Translations under genes and position numbers: made by a program
The notes under the pieces: generated by a model
Databases searched by the model: none
Told to the model about the DNA's origin: nothing
The model's input: the letters and a program-made list of their open reading frames with translations, nothing else
DNA from: an uncultured Oscillospiraceae bacterium
GTDB taxonomy: Bacteria; Bacillota_A; Clostridia; Oscillospirales; Oscillospiraceae
Reading direction: 5' to 3'
NCBI GenBank assembly: GCA_934589325.1
Contig: CAKTNU010000058.1
Coordinates: 1 to 9,005, forward strand
Length of the DNA stretch: 9,005 bases
Shown here: in pieces, positions 1 to 5,679 of the stretch
Position numbering within the stretch: the stretch's first letter is position 1
How the letters are laid out: the number at the start of each line of letters is the position of its first letter

Positions 1-445
1 TGTTCGGGGTGACGGTGCCGGCCTTCGGAGACGGCATCAAGCCCTTAGGTCCGAGGATCTTACCGAGACGGCCAACAGTACCCATCATGTCGGGGCTGGC
101 GATAACGGTATCGAACTCAAACCAGTTCTCCTTCTGGATCTTCTCGACGAGATCCATGCCGCCTGCGTAATCTGCGCCGGCTGCGAGAGCTTCCTCAACG
201 CGCTCGGGCTTGCAGAAGCAAAGAACACGGACGGTCTTGCCGGTGCCGTTGGGAAGAACGATAGCGCCGCGGACCTGCTGGTCTGCATGACGGCCGTCAA
301 CACCGAGCTTGACGTGCAGCTCGACGGTCTCATCGAACTTGGCCTTGCTTGCGCTGATAACGAGATTCAGAGCCTCCATGGGATCATAGAGTGCCTGCTT
401 ATCAATGAGCTTTGCGCTCTCTTTATAATTTTTACCTCTAAACAA
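1..445 (-). CDS. rplA: 50S ribosomal protein L1 (N-terminal 148 residues, cut by window edge)
   Basis: Large-subunit protein of the mobile L1 stalk, which binds 23S rRNA helices 76-78 and helps release E-site tRNA. L1 is also known as a translational autorepressor of its own operon. The visible protein begins [16 protein letters not shown] and contains [20 protein letters not shown], a [13 protein letters not shown] stretch, and near the cut [20 protein letters not shown], all diagnostic of L1. About 80 C-terminal residues lie beyond position 1. The start is a TTG at 443-445. It is chosen because a perfect AGGAGG (454-459) sits 8 nt upstream and because the L1 homology begins there; no ATG lies between the ribosome binding site and the conserved region. 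It is the last visible gene of the rpmG-secE-nusG-rplK-rplA operon, 102 nt after rplK. Family assignment is firm; the TTG start is very likely. Confidence 0.97.
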   Translation of the reverse strand, partial: MFRGKNYKESAKLIDKQALYDPMEALNLVISASKAKFDETVELHVKLGVDGRHADQQVRGAIVLPNGTGKTVRVLCFCKPERVEEALAAGADYAGGMDLVEKIQKENWFEFDTVIASPDMMGTVGRLGKILGPKGLMPSPKAGTVTPN

Positions 446-547
446 TTTGTTTTCCTCCTAATAATGTGGTTGAGTCGGATGGATAAATCCTCCCACGTTA
501 GGCGGCGGACTGCTTACCGCCGCATGAGGAGCGAGAATCTCGCTCGA
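446..547 (-). promoter_or_regulatory. rplK-rplA intergenic leader with candidate L1-binding site
   Basis: The 102-nt gap before rplA is structured. Read on the minus strand there are three elements. First, a near-perfect palindrome just after the rplK stop (arms 529-536 and 538-545, GAGCGAGA/TCTCGCTC). Second, a 7-bp GC hairpin with an 8-nt loop (arms 502-508 and 517-523). Third, a GTGGGAGG element (489-496) whose GTGG can pair with CCAC (466-469) just above the rplA ribosome binding site. Neither hairpin is followed by a T-run, so termination is unlikely. GUGGGAGG resembles the L1-binding loop of 23S rRNA, and L1 represses its operon by binding an rRNA mimic in known cases. The resemblance is seen in the sequence; the regulatory role is inferred. 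Confidence 0.5.
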
Positions 548-973
548 TCAGTCGCCAACGACGACGCCCATGGAGCGGCAGGTGCCGGCTATCATGCTGA
601 TGGCGGATTCGATGTCGGTGCAGTTGAGGTCGGGCATTTTCTGCTCGGCGATCTTGCGGACGTCTTCCTTGCTGATAGTTGCAACCTTGTCTCTCTGGGG
701 AACGCCGGAAGCGGTCTCGATGCCGCAGGCCTTCTTGATGAGCAGAGCGGCAGGAGGAGTCTTGGTGATAAAAGTGAAGCTGCGGTCAGAGTACACGGTG
801 ATGACGACAGGGATCATCATACCCATATCGCCCTTGGTGCGCTCGTTGAAGTCCTTGGTGAACTGGCCGATGTTAACACCGTACTGGCCAAGTGCAGGAC
901 CTACAGGGGGAGCCGGAGTTGCTTTGCCGGCGGGAACCTGAAATCTAACGTATCCAACTACTTTCTGTGCCAA
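548..973 (-). CDS. rplK: 50S ribosomal protein L11
   Basis: L11 binds the GTPase-associated region of 23S rRNA at the base of the L7/L12 stalk and takes part in factor binding and the stringent response. The protein is 141 aa, the usual length. It shows the N-terminal [20 protein letters not shown] stretch with the conserved prolines of the thiostrepton site, the central [20 protein letters not shown] segment, and the C-terminal RNA-binding domain ([27 protein letters not shown]). The start is TTG (971-973), giving MAQKVVGY; a GAGGTG motif lies 7 nt upstream and the L11 homology begins exactly there. It follows nusG by 20 nt and precedes rplA by 102 nt. The insert-free sequence and expected neighbours make this a firm call. 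Confidence 0.98.
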   Translation of the reverse strand: MAQKVVGYVRFQVPAGKATPAPPVGPALGQYGVNIGQFTKDFNERTKGDMGMMIPVVITVYSDRSFTFITKTPPAALLIKKACGIETASGVPQRDKVATISKEDVRKIAEQKMPDLNCTDIESAISMIAGTCRSMGVVVGD

Positions 974-993
974 TTTACAGCACCTCTTTCTTA

Positions 994-1518
994 TTAGTCT
1001 TTAATTACTTCGACCTGATCGAGCTCCAGATCGACCGGAGTCTCTCTGCCGAACATGGAAACCACCACGCGGACTCTGTCCTTATCAGGCTCAAGCTCGT
1101 CCACGACGCCGCTGAAGCCGGCCAGAGGCCCGTCGGTGACACGGACGGTATCGCCGAGCTGGTAGTTCAGGACGATCTCCTTGTGTTCGACGCCCAGATC
1201 ATATATCTCCTGCTCCGTCAGCGGGATGGCCTTGCCATCAGAGCCTACGAAGCCGGTTGCACCGCGGACATTGTGGATAAGATGCCAGCTTTCATCCGTG
1301 AGGATCATCTTTACGAGAACATAGCCCGGAAAAACCTTGCGTTCAACGGTTTTTTCCTTGCCGTCGGTGATCTCGGTGACGGTCTCAAGGGGGATGTTGA
1401 CTTCTCTTATCAGATCAGTCATCCTGCGGTTTTCCGCAGCCTTCATCACGGCCGCGGCTACTGCGTTTTCATAACCGGAGTACGTATGAACAACGTACCA
1501 TTTTGCGTCTTCCGCCAT
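994..1518 (-). CDS. nusG: Transcription termination/antitermination factor NusG
   Basis: NusG binds the RNA polymerase clamp, modulates elongation and pausing, and links polymerase to Rho or to ribosomal protein S10. The protein is 174 aa, typical for the family. The NGN domain (about residues 1-105) opens with [14 protein letters not shown] and contains [11 protein letters not shown]. The C-terminal KOW domain (about 118-174) carries [20 protein letters not shown] and the final [12 protein letters not shown] chose the ATG at 1516-1518 because it gives the canonical N-terminus ([10 protein letters not shown]); the open frame continues upstream through secE but without NusG homology. Only a weak GGCGGG precedes it. 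The start lies 4 nt after the secE stop, so translational coupling to secE is likely. The pairing with secE upstream and rplK downstream is the standard bacterial arrangement. Confidence 0.98.
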   Translation of the reverse strand: MAEDAKWYVVHTYSGYENAVAAAVMKAAENRRMTDLIREVNIPLETVTEITDGKEKTVERKVFPGYVLVKMILTDESWHLIHNVRGATGFVGSDGKAIPLTEQEIYDLGVEHKEIVLNYQLGDTVRVTDGPLAGFSGVVDELEPDKDRVRVVVSMFGRETPVDLELDQVEVIKD

Positions 1519-1522
1519 GTTA

Positions 1523-1795
1523 TCAACCCGCCAGTGTAAGGAGCGCCTTGACCAGCGCATTCGCCAGCCAGTCGAAGCCCCAGAGAACTATTGCGGAAGC
1601 CACCATCATTACGACGGAGACGAGAGTGTTGTTGGTGAGCTGCTTGCCGGTCGGCCATACGACCTTCTTCAGCTCGCTCTTCATCTCGCGGAACCACTTG
1701 CCCACTCTCTTGAAGAAGCCGGGCTTGGTGTCGTCCTTCTTAACGGCGGTGACTGCCTTTGCGGGGGCAGTGCTGATTTTCTTTTCGTCAGCCAT
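1523..1795 (-). CDS. secE: Preprotein translocase subunit SecE
   Basis: Small essential membrane subunit that clamps SecY in the SecYEG channel. The 90-aa protein has a charged, Lys/Ala-rich cytoplasmic N-terminus (about residues 1-25), then the amphipathic surface helix and conserved hinge FFKRVGKWFREMKSELKKVVWP, and one hydrophobic membrane helix near residues 55-85 (LVSVVMMVASAIVLWGFDWL). This is the short, single-span form usual in Gram-positive bacteria. The ATG at 1793-1795 is preferred to an in-frame GTG two codons earlier because AAAGGA (1805-1810) lies 9 nt from the ATG but only 3 nt from the GTG. It sits 21 nt after rpmG and 4 nt before nusG in the same operon. Confidence 0.96.
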   Translation of the reverse strand: MADEKKISTAPAKAVTAVKKDDTKPGFFKRVGKWFREMKSELKKVVWPTGKQLTNNTLVSVVMMVASAIVLWGFDWLANALVKALLTLAG

Positions 1796-1816
1796 TTTCA
1801 CGCATCCTTTCAGAAG

Positions 1817-1978
1817 TTACTTGGTCTCAACGTGCTTGGTGTGCTTTCTGCAGAAGGGGCAATATTTGCTGCGCTCCAAACGGTCAGAAGTGTTCTTCTT
1901 ATTCTTGACCGTGTTGTAGTTCCTCTGCTTGCATTCTTCGCATCTGAGTGTGATTTTTACTCTTGCGCCTGCAGCCAT
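1817..1978 (-). CDS. rpmG: 50S ribosomal protein L33
   Basis: Small protein of the large subunit near the E site. The 53-aa product ([20 protein letters not shown]...) has two cysteine pairs, CEEC in the N-terminal half and CPFC in the C-terminal half, so it is the zinc-ribbon (C+) form of L33. It ends KHTKHVETK, as L33 does. The start ATG at 1976-1978 has an excellent AGGAGGTG (1987-1994) 8 nt upstream. It is the first gene of the operon; secE starts 21 nt downstream. rpmG-secE-nusG is a common Firmicutes order. No tRNA-Trp gene, sometimes found beside secE, is present here. Confidence 0.97.
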   Translation of the reverse strand: MAAGARVKITLRCEECKQRNYNTVKNKKNTSDRLERSKYCPFCRKHTKHVETK

Positions 1979-2004
1979 TCTTTCGGCACCTCCTATTTTA
2001 TTTA

Positions 2005-2018
2005 CCCGCTGCTGCGGG
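2005..2018 (-). promoter_or_regulatory. Leader hairpin upstream of rpmG
   Basis: CCCGC (2005-2009) and GCGGG (2014-2018) form a short GC stem with a 4-nt loop in the leader, about 10 nt upstream of the rpmG Shine-Dalgarno sequence. No T-run follows, so it is not a terminator. It could affect mRNA stability or ribosome access, but the stem is short and may be incidental. Confidence 0.3.
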
Positions 2019-2032
2019 CATTGCCTCCCTGT

Positions 2033-2060
2033 ATTATAGACGCGAGCCGTCGTGCAGCAA
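2033..2060 (-). promoter_or_regulatory. Possible second promoter (P2) for rpmG operon
   Basis: A perfect TATAAT -10 (complement at 2033-2038) is preceded after 16 nt by TTGCTG (complement at 2055-2060), a -35 box matching consensus only in its first three bases. The start point would fall near 2026, leaving a leader of about 50 nt before rpmG. Tandem promoters are common for ribosomal operons. It is weaker than the upstream promoter and unproven. Confidence 0.4.
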
Positions 2061-2077
2061 AAAAGCGCACAAAAACT

Positions 2078-2130
2078 GACCTCTCGTCTGACAGGTAATA
2101 CATACTATACCACAGCTCAGACAAGAGGTC
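2078..2130. repeat. 14-bp inverted repeat around the ribosomal operon promoter
   Basis: GACCTCTCGTCTGA (2078-2091) and TCAGACAAGAGGTC (2117-2130) are inverted copies matching at 13 of 14 positions, separated by 25 nt. The right arm covers most of the -35 box and part of the spacer; the left arm lies just past the expected transcription start. This placement fits an operator for a dimeric regulator or a loop-forming pair of sites. No T-run suits a terminator on either strand. Confidence 0.6.
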
Positions 2131-2132
2131 AA
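2104..2132 (-). promoter_or_regulatory. Main promoter of the rpmG-secE-nusG-rplK-rplA operon
   Basis: TTGACC (complement at 2127-2132) and TATAGT (complement at 2104-2109) are separated by exactly 17 nt, close to the housekeeping sigma-A consensus. The start point would be near 2097, about 120 nt upstream of rpmG. Inverted-repeat arms at 2078-2091 and 2117-2130 flank the -10 box, and one of them overlaps the -35 box. Confidence 0.75.
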
Positions 2133-2172
2133 GCTATTTTTCATCGAATTTTTGTTGGATCTACGGGTTTTT

Positions 2173-3111
2173 TCAGAACATTCCGAGGCTCTTGAACAGC
2201 ATGCTCCAGCCAAATATCGTCAGCGGGCACAGTGCGCTCGTCACGACGACGATATCCCCCGCAAGCTCCGCATCTCCGCCCATCTGCTGTGCCATCGTGA
2301 ACGAGGCAACGGCCGTGGAGGAAGCAAACACACCTATGAGCCCCGCGAACTCCACGCCCCTGAAGCCCAGCAGCGCGCCAATGGTAAGAAATATCCCCGG
2401 AACAAGTATGAGCCTGCCGACAACGGCAAGGGTCAAGGGAAAGATATGCTGCCGCATGCGGCCAAATTCAAAGAACGCGCCGAGCAGGAACAGCATCATG
2501 GGACTTCCGACCGCGCTCATTGACGATATGACCGATTCTATGAGCGCCGGCAGCTTCCAGCCGAACACAAGGAATATTATGCCGCAGGCGGAGCCGATTA
2601 TCAGCGGATTTTTAAGTATGTCAAGCAGTATGTGTCCGATATTCTCATGATCCTCCGCATACAGCTCCAGCACCAGCACCGCAAGTGCATTATACGTCGG
2701 TACAACGACCGCCAGCATGACGGATACCGCGCCGAGGTCGGCGCCTTCGAGCAGACTGCCGGCAATAGGCATACCGATTATAACAAAATTGGACCGGTAT
2801 ATGCCCTGTATCACAACACTGCGCTGAGTCCGGTTCTTGATGCACAGCCGCGCAAGCAGCATGCTCAGCGCAAATGCCGCAAGCACGCCGCCCAAAGAGT
2901 ATATCAGCAGTTTTGGTCTGACAGCACTCGACAGATCAGAGCTGTATATCTGCTTGAACAGCAGCACAGGCATAAACACGCGGAACATGACCGCGTTCAT
3001 CTTTTCAACATCCTTGGCGCCGACAAGCCCCGTCTTGCGCGTCGCAAAACCGACCGCCATTATTGCCAGCAGCGGGAATACCGCGCCGAAGCATATCTCA
3101 AAATTGCTCAT
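2173..3111 (-). CDS. AEC-family (auxin efflux carrier-like) permease
   Basis: Predicted integral membrane transporter of the AEC/Mem_trans family, whose bacterial members are often annotated as malate, lactate or amino-acid permeases; the substrate here cannot be read from sequence. The 312-aa protein is almost entirely hydrophobic, with roughly ten membrane segments. It starts with the typical LLAIMAVGFATRKTGLV helix and the following N-terminal FMPVLLFKQIY segment. The mid-region NFVIIGMPIA and the C-terminal half (GSPMMLFLLGAFFEF, FASSTAVASFTMAQQMGG) match the family's inverted-repeat layout, and the length is normal. The ATG at 3109-3111 has GAAAGG (3120-3125) 8 nt upstream. It diverges from ruvX. 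No convincing terminator lies between its stop and the rpmG promoter, so some read-through into the ribosomal operon is possible. Confidence 0.85.
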   Translation of the reverse strand: MSNFEICFGAVFPLLAIMAVGFATRKTGLVGAKDVEKMNAVMFRVFMPVLLFKQIYSSDLSSAVRPKLLIYSLGGVLAAFALSMLLARLCIKNRTQRSVVIQGIYRSNFVIIGMPIAGSLLEGADLGAVSVMLAVVVPTYNALAVLVLELYAEDHENIGHILLDILKNPLIIGSACGIIFLVFGWKLPALIESVISSMSAVGSPMMLFLLGAFFEFGRMRQHIFPLTLAVVGRLILVPGIFLTIGALLGFRGVEFAGLIGVFASSTAVASFTMAQQMGGDAELAGDIVVVTSALCPLTIFGWSMLFKSLGMF

Positions 3112-3141
3112 TTCACAGGCCTTTCTCTTTTTTGCAGGAAA

Positions 3142-3170
3142 ATTCTATACCTTTACGCCAATTTAGTCAA
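3142..3170 (-). promoter_or_regulatory. Promoter of the AEC permease gene
   Basis: TTGACT (complement at 3165-3170) and TAGAAT (complement at 3142-3147) are 17 nt apart. The start point would be near 3135, giving a leader of about 25 nt. Its -35 box is only 3 nt from the -35 box of the divergent ruvX promoter. Confidence 0.6.
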
Positions 3171-3173
3171 GCC

Positions 3174-3202
3174 TTGCGAAAGCCGTGAAAGCGTGTTATA
3201 TT
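3174..3202 (+). promoter_or_regulatory. Promoter of ruvX-mscS
   Basis: TTGCGA (3174-3179) and TATATT (3197-3202) are separated by 17 nt. The start point would be near 3209, about 30 nt upstream of the ruvX ATG. This arrangement also argues against any start of ruvX further upstream. Confidence 0.6.
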
Positions 3203-3237
3203 TAGACAAACGAAAAAATTCATGGAGAGCTGTGCAA

Positions 3238-3645
3238 ATGAGAATAATGGCAATAGATTTCGGCGACGCCCGCATCGGCCTTGCGGTGTCGGACGCGATG
3301 GGTATACTCTGTGGTGAGGCATGGACAATGGAGGAATGGAACATGGAGCGCGCAGCGCAGCGCATAGCCGAGGCCGCGAAGCAGTGCGGTGTCGAGCGGC
3401 TGGTTCTGGGGCTGCCGAAGAACATGGACGGCAGCGAGGGTCCTCGTGCGGAAAAAAGCCGCGAATTCAAGGCCATGCTTGAGGCTGAGTCCGGTCTGCC
3501 GGTCATACTGTGGGACGAGCGGCGCAGCAGCATAGAGGCGCACGCCATTCTGCACGCCAGCGGCAAAAAAGAGAAAAAGCACCGCAAAACCGTGGATGCA
3601 GTCGCAGCGAGCCTGATACTTGAAGGCTATCTAGGCAGCATATAA
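3238..3645 (+). CDS. ruvX: YqgF/RuvX-family RNase H-fold nuclease (putative Holliday junction resolvase)
   Basis: Family members are RuvC-like RNase H-fold nucleases, linked to Holliday junction resolution and, in E. coli, to 16S pre-rRNA 5'-end maturation. The 135-aa product has the expected compact layout. It opens with AIDFGDARIGLAVSD, carrying the first catalytic Asp (residue 7). RLVLGLPKNMDGSEGPRA follows in the middle, then the conserved WDERRSS motif and KTVDAVAASLILEGYL with the C-terminal Asp. The ATG at 3238 is chosen because the homology starts there, GGAG (3224-3227) lies 10 nt upstream, and a promoter ends near 3202; the open frame continuing further upstream is a shadow of the antisense AEC gene. 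The mscS-like gene follows after 24 nt, suggesting a shared transcript. Confidence 0.93.
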   Translation: MRIMAIDFGDARIGLAVSDAMGILCGEAWTMEEWNMERAAQRIAEAAKQCGVERLVLGLPKNMDGSEGPRAEKSREFKAMLEAESGLPVILWDERRSSIEAHAILHASGKKEKKHRKTVDAVAASLILEGYLGSI

Positions 3646-3669
3646 ATTCAAGCCCCGGGGGATACTACG

Positions 3670-4503
3670 ATGGAAGATATAATAGATGTAAATGCCATCA
3701 CCAAAGAGCTATCGAAAATTTCGATAGGCTCTCTTGCGCTGGACAAGCTGATATCTGGCGTATTCGCACTGGCGGTATGCTTGCTGGGCATCTGGCTGCT
3801 CACGAAGCTGCTGGATAAGACGCTTGCAAACTCCAAGCGTCTGGACGGCGCACTGCGCGGTTTTATCCGCTCTGTCGTCAGGGCGGCAATGTGGATAATC
3901 ACGGGCATAATCGTAGCTGACAGCCTCGGCATACCTACGACCTCGCTTGTAGCGCTGGTCAGTGTAGCCGGTCTTGCGCTGTCGCTGTCGATACAGAATA
4001 TAATGTCCAACCTCTTCTCCGGCGTTACTCTGCTCATGGCAAAGCCCTTTACTGCTGGCGATTTTGTCGACATCGGCGGCAAATCCGGCACAATAAAAAC
4101 GGTGGGCATGTTCTACACTGTTATGGACACCGTGGACAACACGGTCATAAGCATCCCGAACGGCGACGTGACCTCATCCTCGGTCGTGAACTACAGCAAG
4201 GAGCCGATGCGCCGCGTGGACATGCGCTTCGAGGCCGGCTATGACTCGCCGACCGATGCAGTCAAAGCCGCGATCATGGACGCAATACGTGCCGACGAAC
4301 GGATATGTGCCGAACCCGCGCCGTTCATCGCAATAAGCGAATATAAAAGCAGCAGCATTGAGTATCTTGTCCGCATCTGGTGCAAAAACTCCGACTATTG
4401 GGATGTCCACTTCGGCATGAACGAACGCGTGCGTGAATGTTTCGCCGCGCACGGAATTGAGATGAGCTACGAGCACATGAACGTGCACATTATGGAAAAA
4501 TAA
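3670..4503 (+). CDS. MscS-family small-conductance mechanosensitive channel
   Basis: Predicted tension-gated membrane channel that releases solutes on osmotic downshock. The 277-aa protein has membrane helices near residues 24-48 and 66-86 and the pore-lining TM3 near 90-124. In TM3, Leu102 and Leu106 align with the gate leucines 105/109 of E. coli MscS and Gln109 with Gln112, while Asn110 replaces the hinge glycine 113. The soluble part has AKPFTAGDFVDIGGKSGTI and VISIPNGDV (beta domain), then an alpha/beta vestibule (YDSPTDAVKAAI, VRIWCKNSDYWDVHFGMNE). A GGGGGA lies 7 nt before the ATG. It follows ruvX by 24 nt and probably shares its promoter. A weak terminator follows. The family is certain; no attempt is made to name a specific paralogue. 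Confidence 0.93.
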   Translation: MEDIIDVNAITKELSKISIGSLALDKLISGVFALAVCLLGIWLLTKLLDKTLANSKRLDGALRGFIRSVVRAAMWIITGIIVADSLGIPTTSLVALVSVAGLALSLSIQNIMSNLFSGVTLLMAKPFTAGDFVDIGGKSGTIKTVGMFYTVMDTVDNTVISIPNGDVTSSSVVNYSKEPMRRVDMRFEAGYDSPTDAVKAAIMDAIRADERICAEPAPFIAISEYKSSSIEYLVRIWCKNSDYWDVHFGMNERVRECFAAHGIEMSYEHMNVHIMEK

Positions 4504-4514
4504 ATTCTGCCCCT

Positions 4515-4542
4515 CGATGCCGGGCGCATCGCCGCATTTTTT
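4515..4542 (+). terminator. Probable terminator after the mscS-like gene
   Basis: CGATGC (4515-4520) and GCATCG (4526-4531) form a 6-bp stem with a 5-nt loop; five bases later comes a run of six T (4537-4542). The stem is short and the T-run is displaced, so termination may be partial. Confidence 0.5.
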
Positions 4543-4638
4543 ACAGAAACTTCTCCGATTAGCACTCATCCCCGCCTTTATTCTGCGCACTTCGGCACAT
4601 ACTTATCCTTGCAGCAAAAAACAGGCAGGAGGGATAAG

Positions 4639-5637
4639 ATGGGCTTGAAAAAACTTATGATAACACTGGTTTTGTGTCCGGTGCTTGCGGCGGCGCTGGG
4701 TACTGCGGCCTTTGCTCAGGAGCTTCTTCTCGGCGGGCAGGCCGTCGGCATCCAGATAAGTACCCGCGGCGTACTTGTTGCGGGGCTGACGGAGATATCG
4801 ACGGCAGACGGCGAGAGCTGTCCCGCCGGGGACGCCGGCATCTGCGCAGGTGATCTTATAGTCGGCGTCGGCGGCACGGAGCTCGACTCCGCGCAGGACT
4901 TTGTGAATGCGGTGGGTGAGCTGGACGGGCAGCCGGTAACCGTGACGGTCGAGCGCGGCGGTGTGACCGACAGCTATACCGTGCAGCCGGTGCAGTCAAG
5001 CGAAGGGCAGTGGATGCTCGGAATGTGGCTGCGTGACGGCATATCCGGCATCGGCACACTGACGTTTATCGACCCTGACAGCGGCGTTTACGGCGCGCTG
5101 GGTCACAGCATCAGTGACAGCGGCACGGAGCTTTTGGTCCCGCTGCGTGACGGCAGTATTACCGATGCGGAGATAGTCAGCGTGGTGCCCGGCAGCTCCG
5201 GCAACCCGGGTGAGCTTAACGGCTGTGCCGACGCCGGAAAAACGCTGGGCAGCGTTGAGCGCAACACGGAGCTGGGTATCTACGGCCATGTATTCACACA
5301 GATAGGCAAGGTCGTCGTGGAGACCGGCGAGATGCACACCGGCGCGGCCGCTATAATCAGCACCGTTAACGGCCGTGAGGCCAAGGAGTACGACGCGGAG
5401 ATAAACCGCATATACAATGAGGCCGGTGGGCAGCGCATGATGCTGACCGTGACCGACCCCGAGCTGTGCTCCATGACCGGCGGCATAGTACAGGGCATGA
5501 GCGGCAGTCCCGTCATGCAGGACGGAAAACTCGTCGGCGCAGTGACGCATGTTTTCGTCTCCGACCCGACCAAGGGCTTCGGCATCGGCATTTATGACAT
5601 GCTTGAAGCCGCAGGCATAAAGGAACAGGCGGCATAA
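4639..5637 (+). CDS. spoIVB: SpoIVB-family serine peptidase (S55) with PDZ domain
   Basis: In Bacillus, SpoIVB is secreted from the forespore and cleaves SpoIVFA, which switches on pro-sigma-K processing in the mother cell. The 332-aa protein has a signal sequence (residues 1-26, positive LKK start, hydrophobic core, AFA before Gln27). A PDZ domain follows (about 44-118, GICAGDLIVGVGG). The S55 domain (about 125-330) contains GALGHSISD (His156), TDPEL (Asp273), and GMSGSP (Ser288), then GAVTHVFVSDPTKGFGIGI. The Asp-to-Ser spacing of 15 equals that between the Bacillus catalytic residues (Asp363/Ser378 as I recall), so the triad looks intact. The protein is shorter than the Bacillus one (about 426 aa). 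The ATG at 4639 has AGGAGG (4627-4632) 6 nt upstream; an in-frame TTG at 4609 lacks any such site. The gene stands alone, not beside recN or spo0A. Confidence 0.9.
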   Translation: MGLKKLMITLVLCPVLAAALGTAAFAQELLLGGQAVGIQISTRGVLVAGLTEISTADGESCPAGDAGICAGDLIVGVGGTELDSAQDFVNAVGELDGQPVTVTVERGGVTDSYTVQPVQSSEGQWMLGMWLRDGISGIGTLTFIDPDSGVYGALGHSISDSGTELLVPLRDGSITDAEIVSVVPGSSGNPGELNGCADAGKTLGSVERNTELGIYGHVFTQIGKVVVETGEMHTGAAAIISTVNGREAKEYDAEINRIYNEAGGQRMMLTVTDPELCSMTGGIVQGMSGSPVMQDGKLVGAVTHVFVSDPTKGFGIGIYDMLEAAGIKEQAA

Positions 5638-5640
5638 AAG

Positions 5641-5679
5641 CAGTCCCACAGCAGAGGTTTCCGCTGTGGGACTGTTTTT
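5641..5679. terminator. Strong terminator between spoIVB and the convergent GIY-YIG gene
   Basis: CAGTCCCACAGC (5641-5652) pairs perfectly with GCTGTGGGACTG (5663-5674) around a 10-nt loop, followed on the plus strand by TTTTT (5675-5679). On the minus strand the same stem is followed by CTTTTAT, so it can also serve the opposing operon, though more weakly. The T-tract overlaps the stop codon of the GIY-YIG gene. Confidence 0.88.

Noticed and set aside
502..545. rplK-rplA hairpins as a transcription terminator
   Set aside because: No T-run follows either stem on the minus strand, and rplA continues the operon.
287..997. Plus-strand open frame of 236 codons across rplA/rplK
   Set aside because: It is antisense to two certain ribosomal protein genes and gives a low-complexity product.
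1799..1801. GTG start two codons upstream in secE
   Set aside because: AAAGGA is only 3 nt away, too close; the ATG at 1795 has a normal 9-nt spacing.
967..2098. Plus-strand open frames antisense to nusG, secE and rpmG
   Set aside because: They are shadows of conserved minus-strand genes, without ribosome binding sites or homology.
1796..2172. tRNA-Trp gene near rpmG/secE
   Set aside because: Such a gene is found there in some bacteria, but no cloverleaf or TTCGA-type T-arm is present here.
2632..3237. Upstream extension of the ruvX open frame (about 200 extra codons)
   Set aside because: The extension runs antisense to the AEC gene, has no family resemblance, and lies upstream of a good promoter. 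ruvX homology and its ribosome binding site place the start at 3238.
4609..4638. TTG start ten codons upstream in spoIVB
   Set aside because: No Shine-Dalgarno sequence precedes it, and the AGGAGG at 4627-4632 would lie inside the coding region. The ATG at 4639 also gives a proper signal peptide start.
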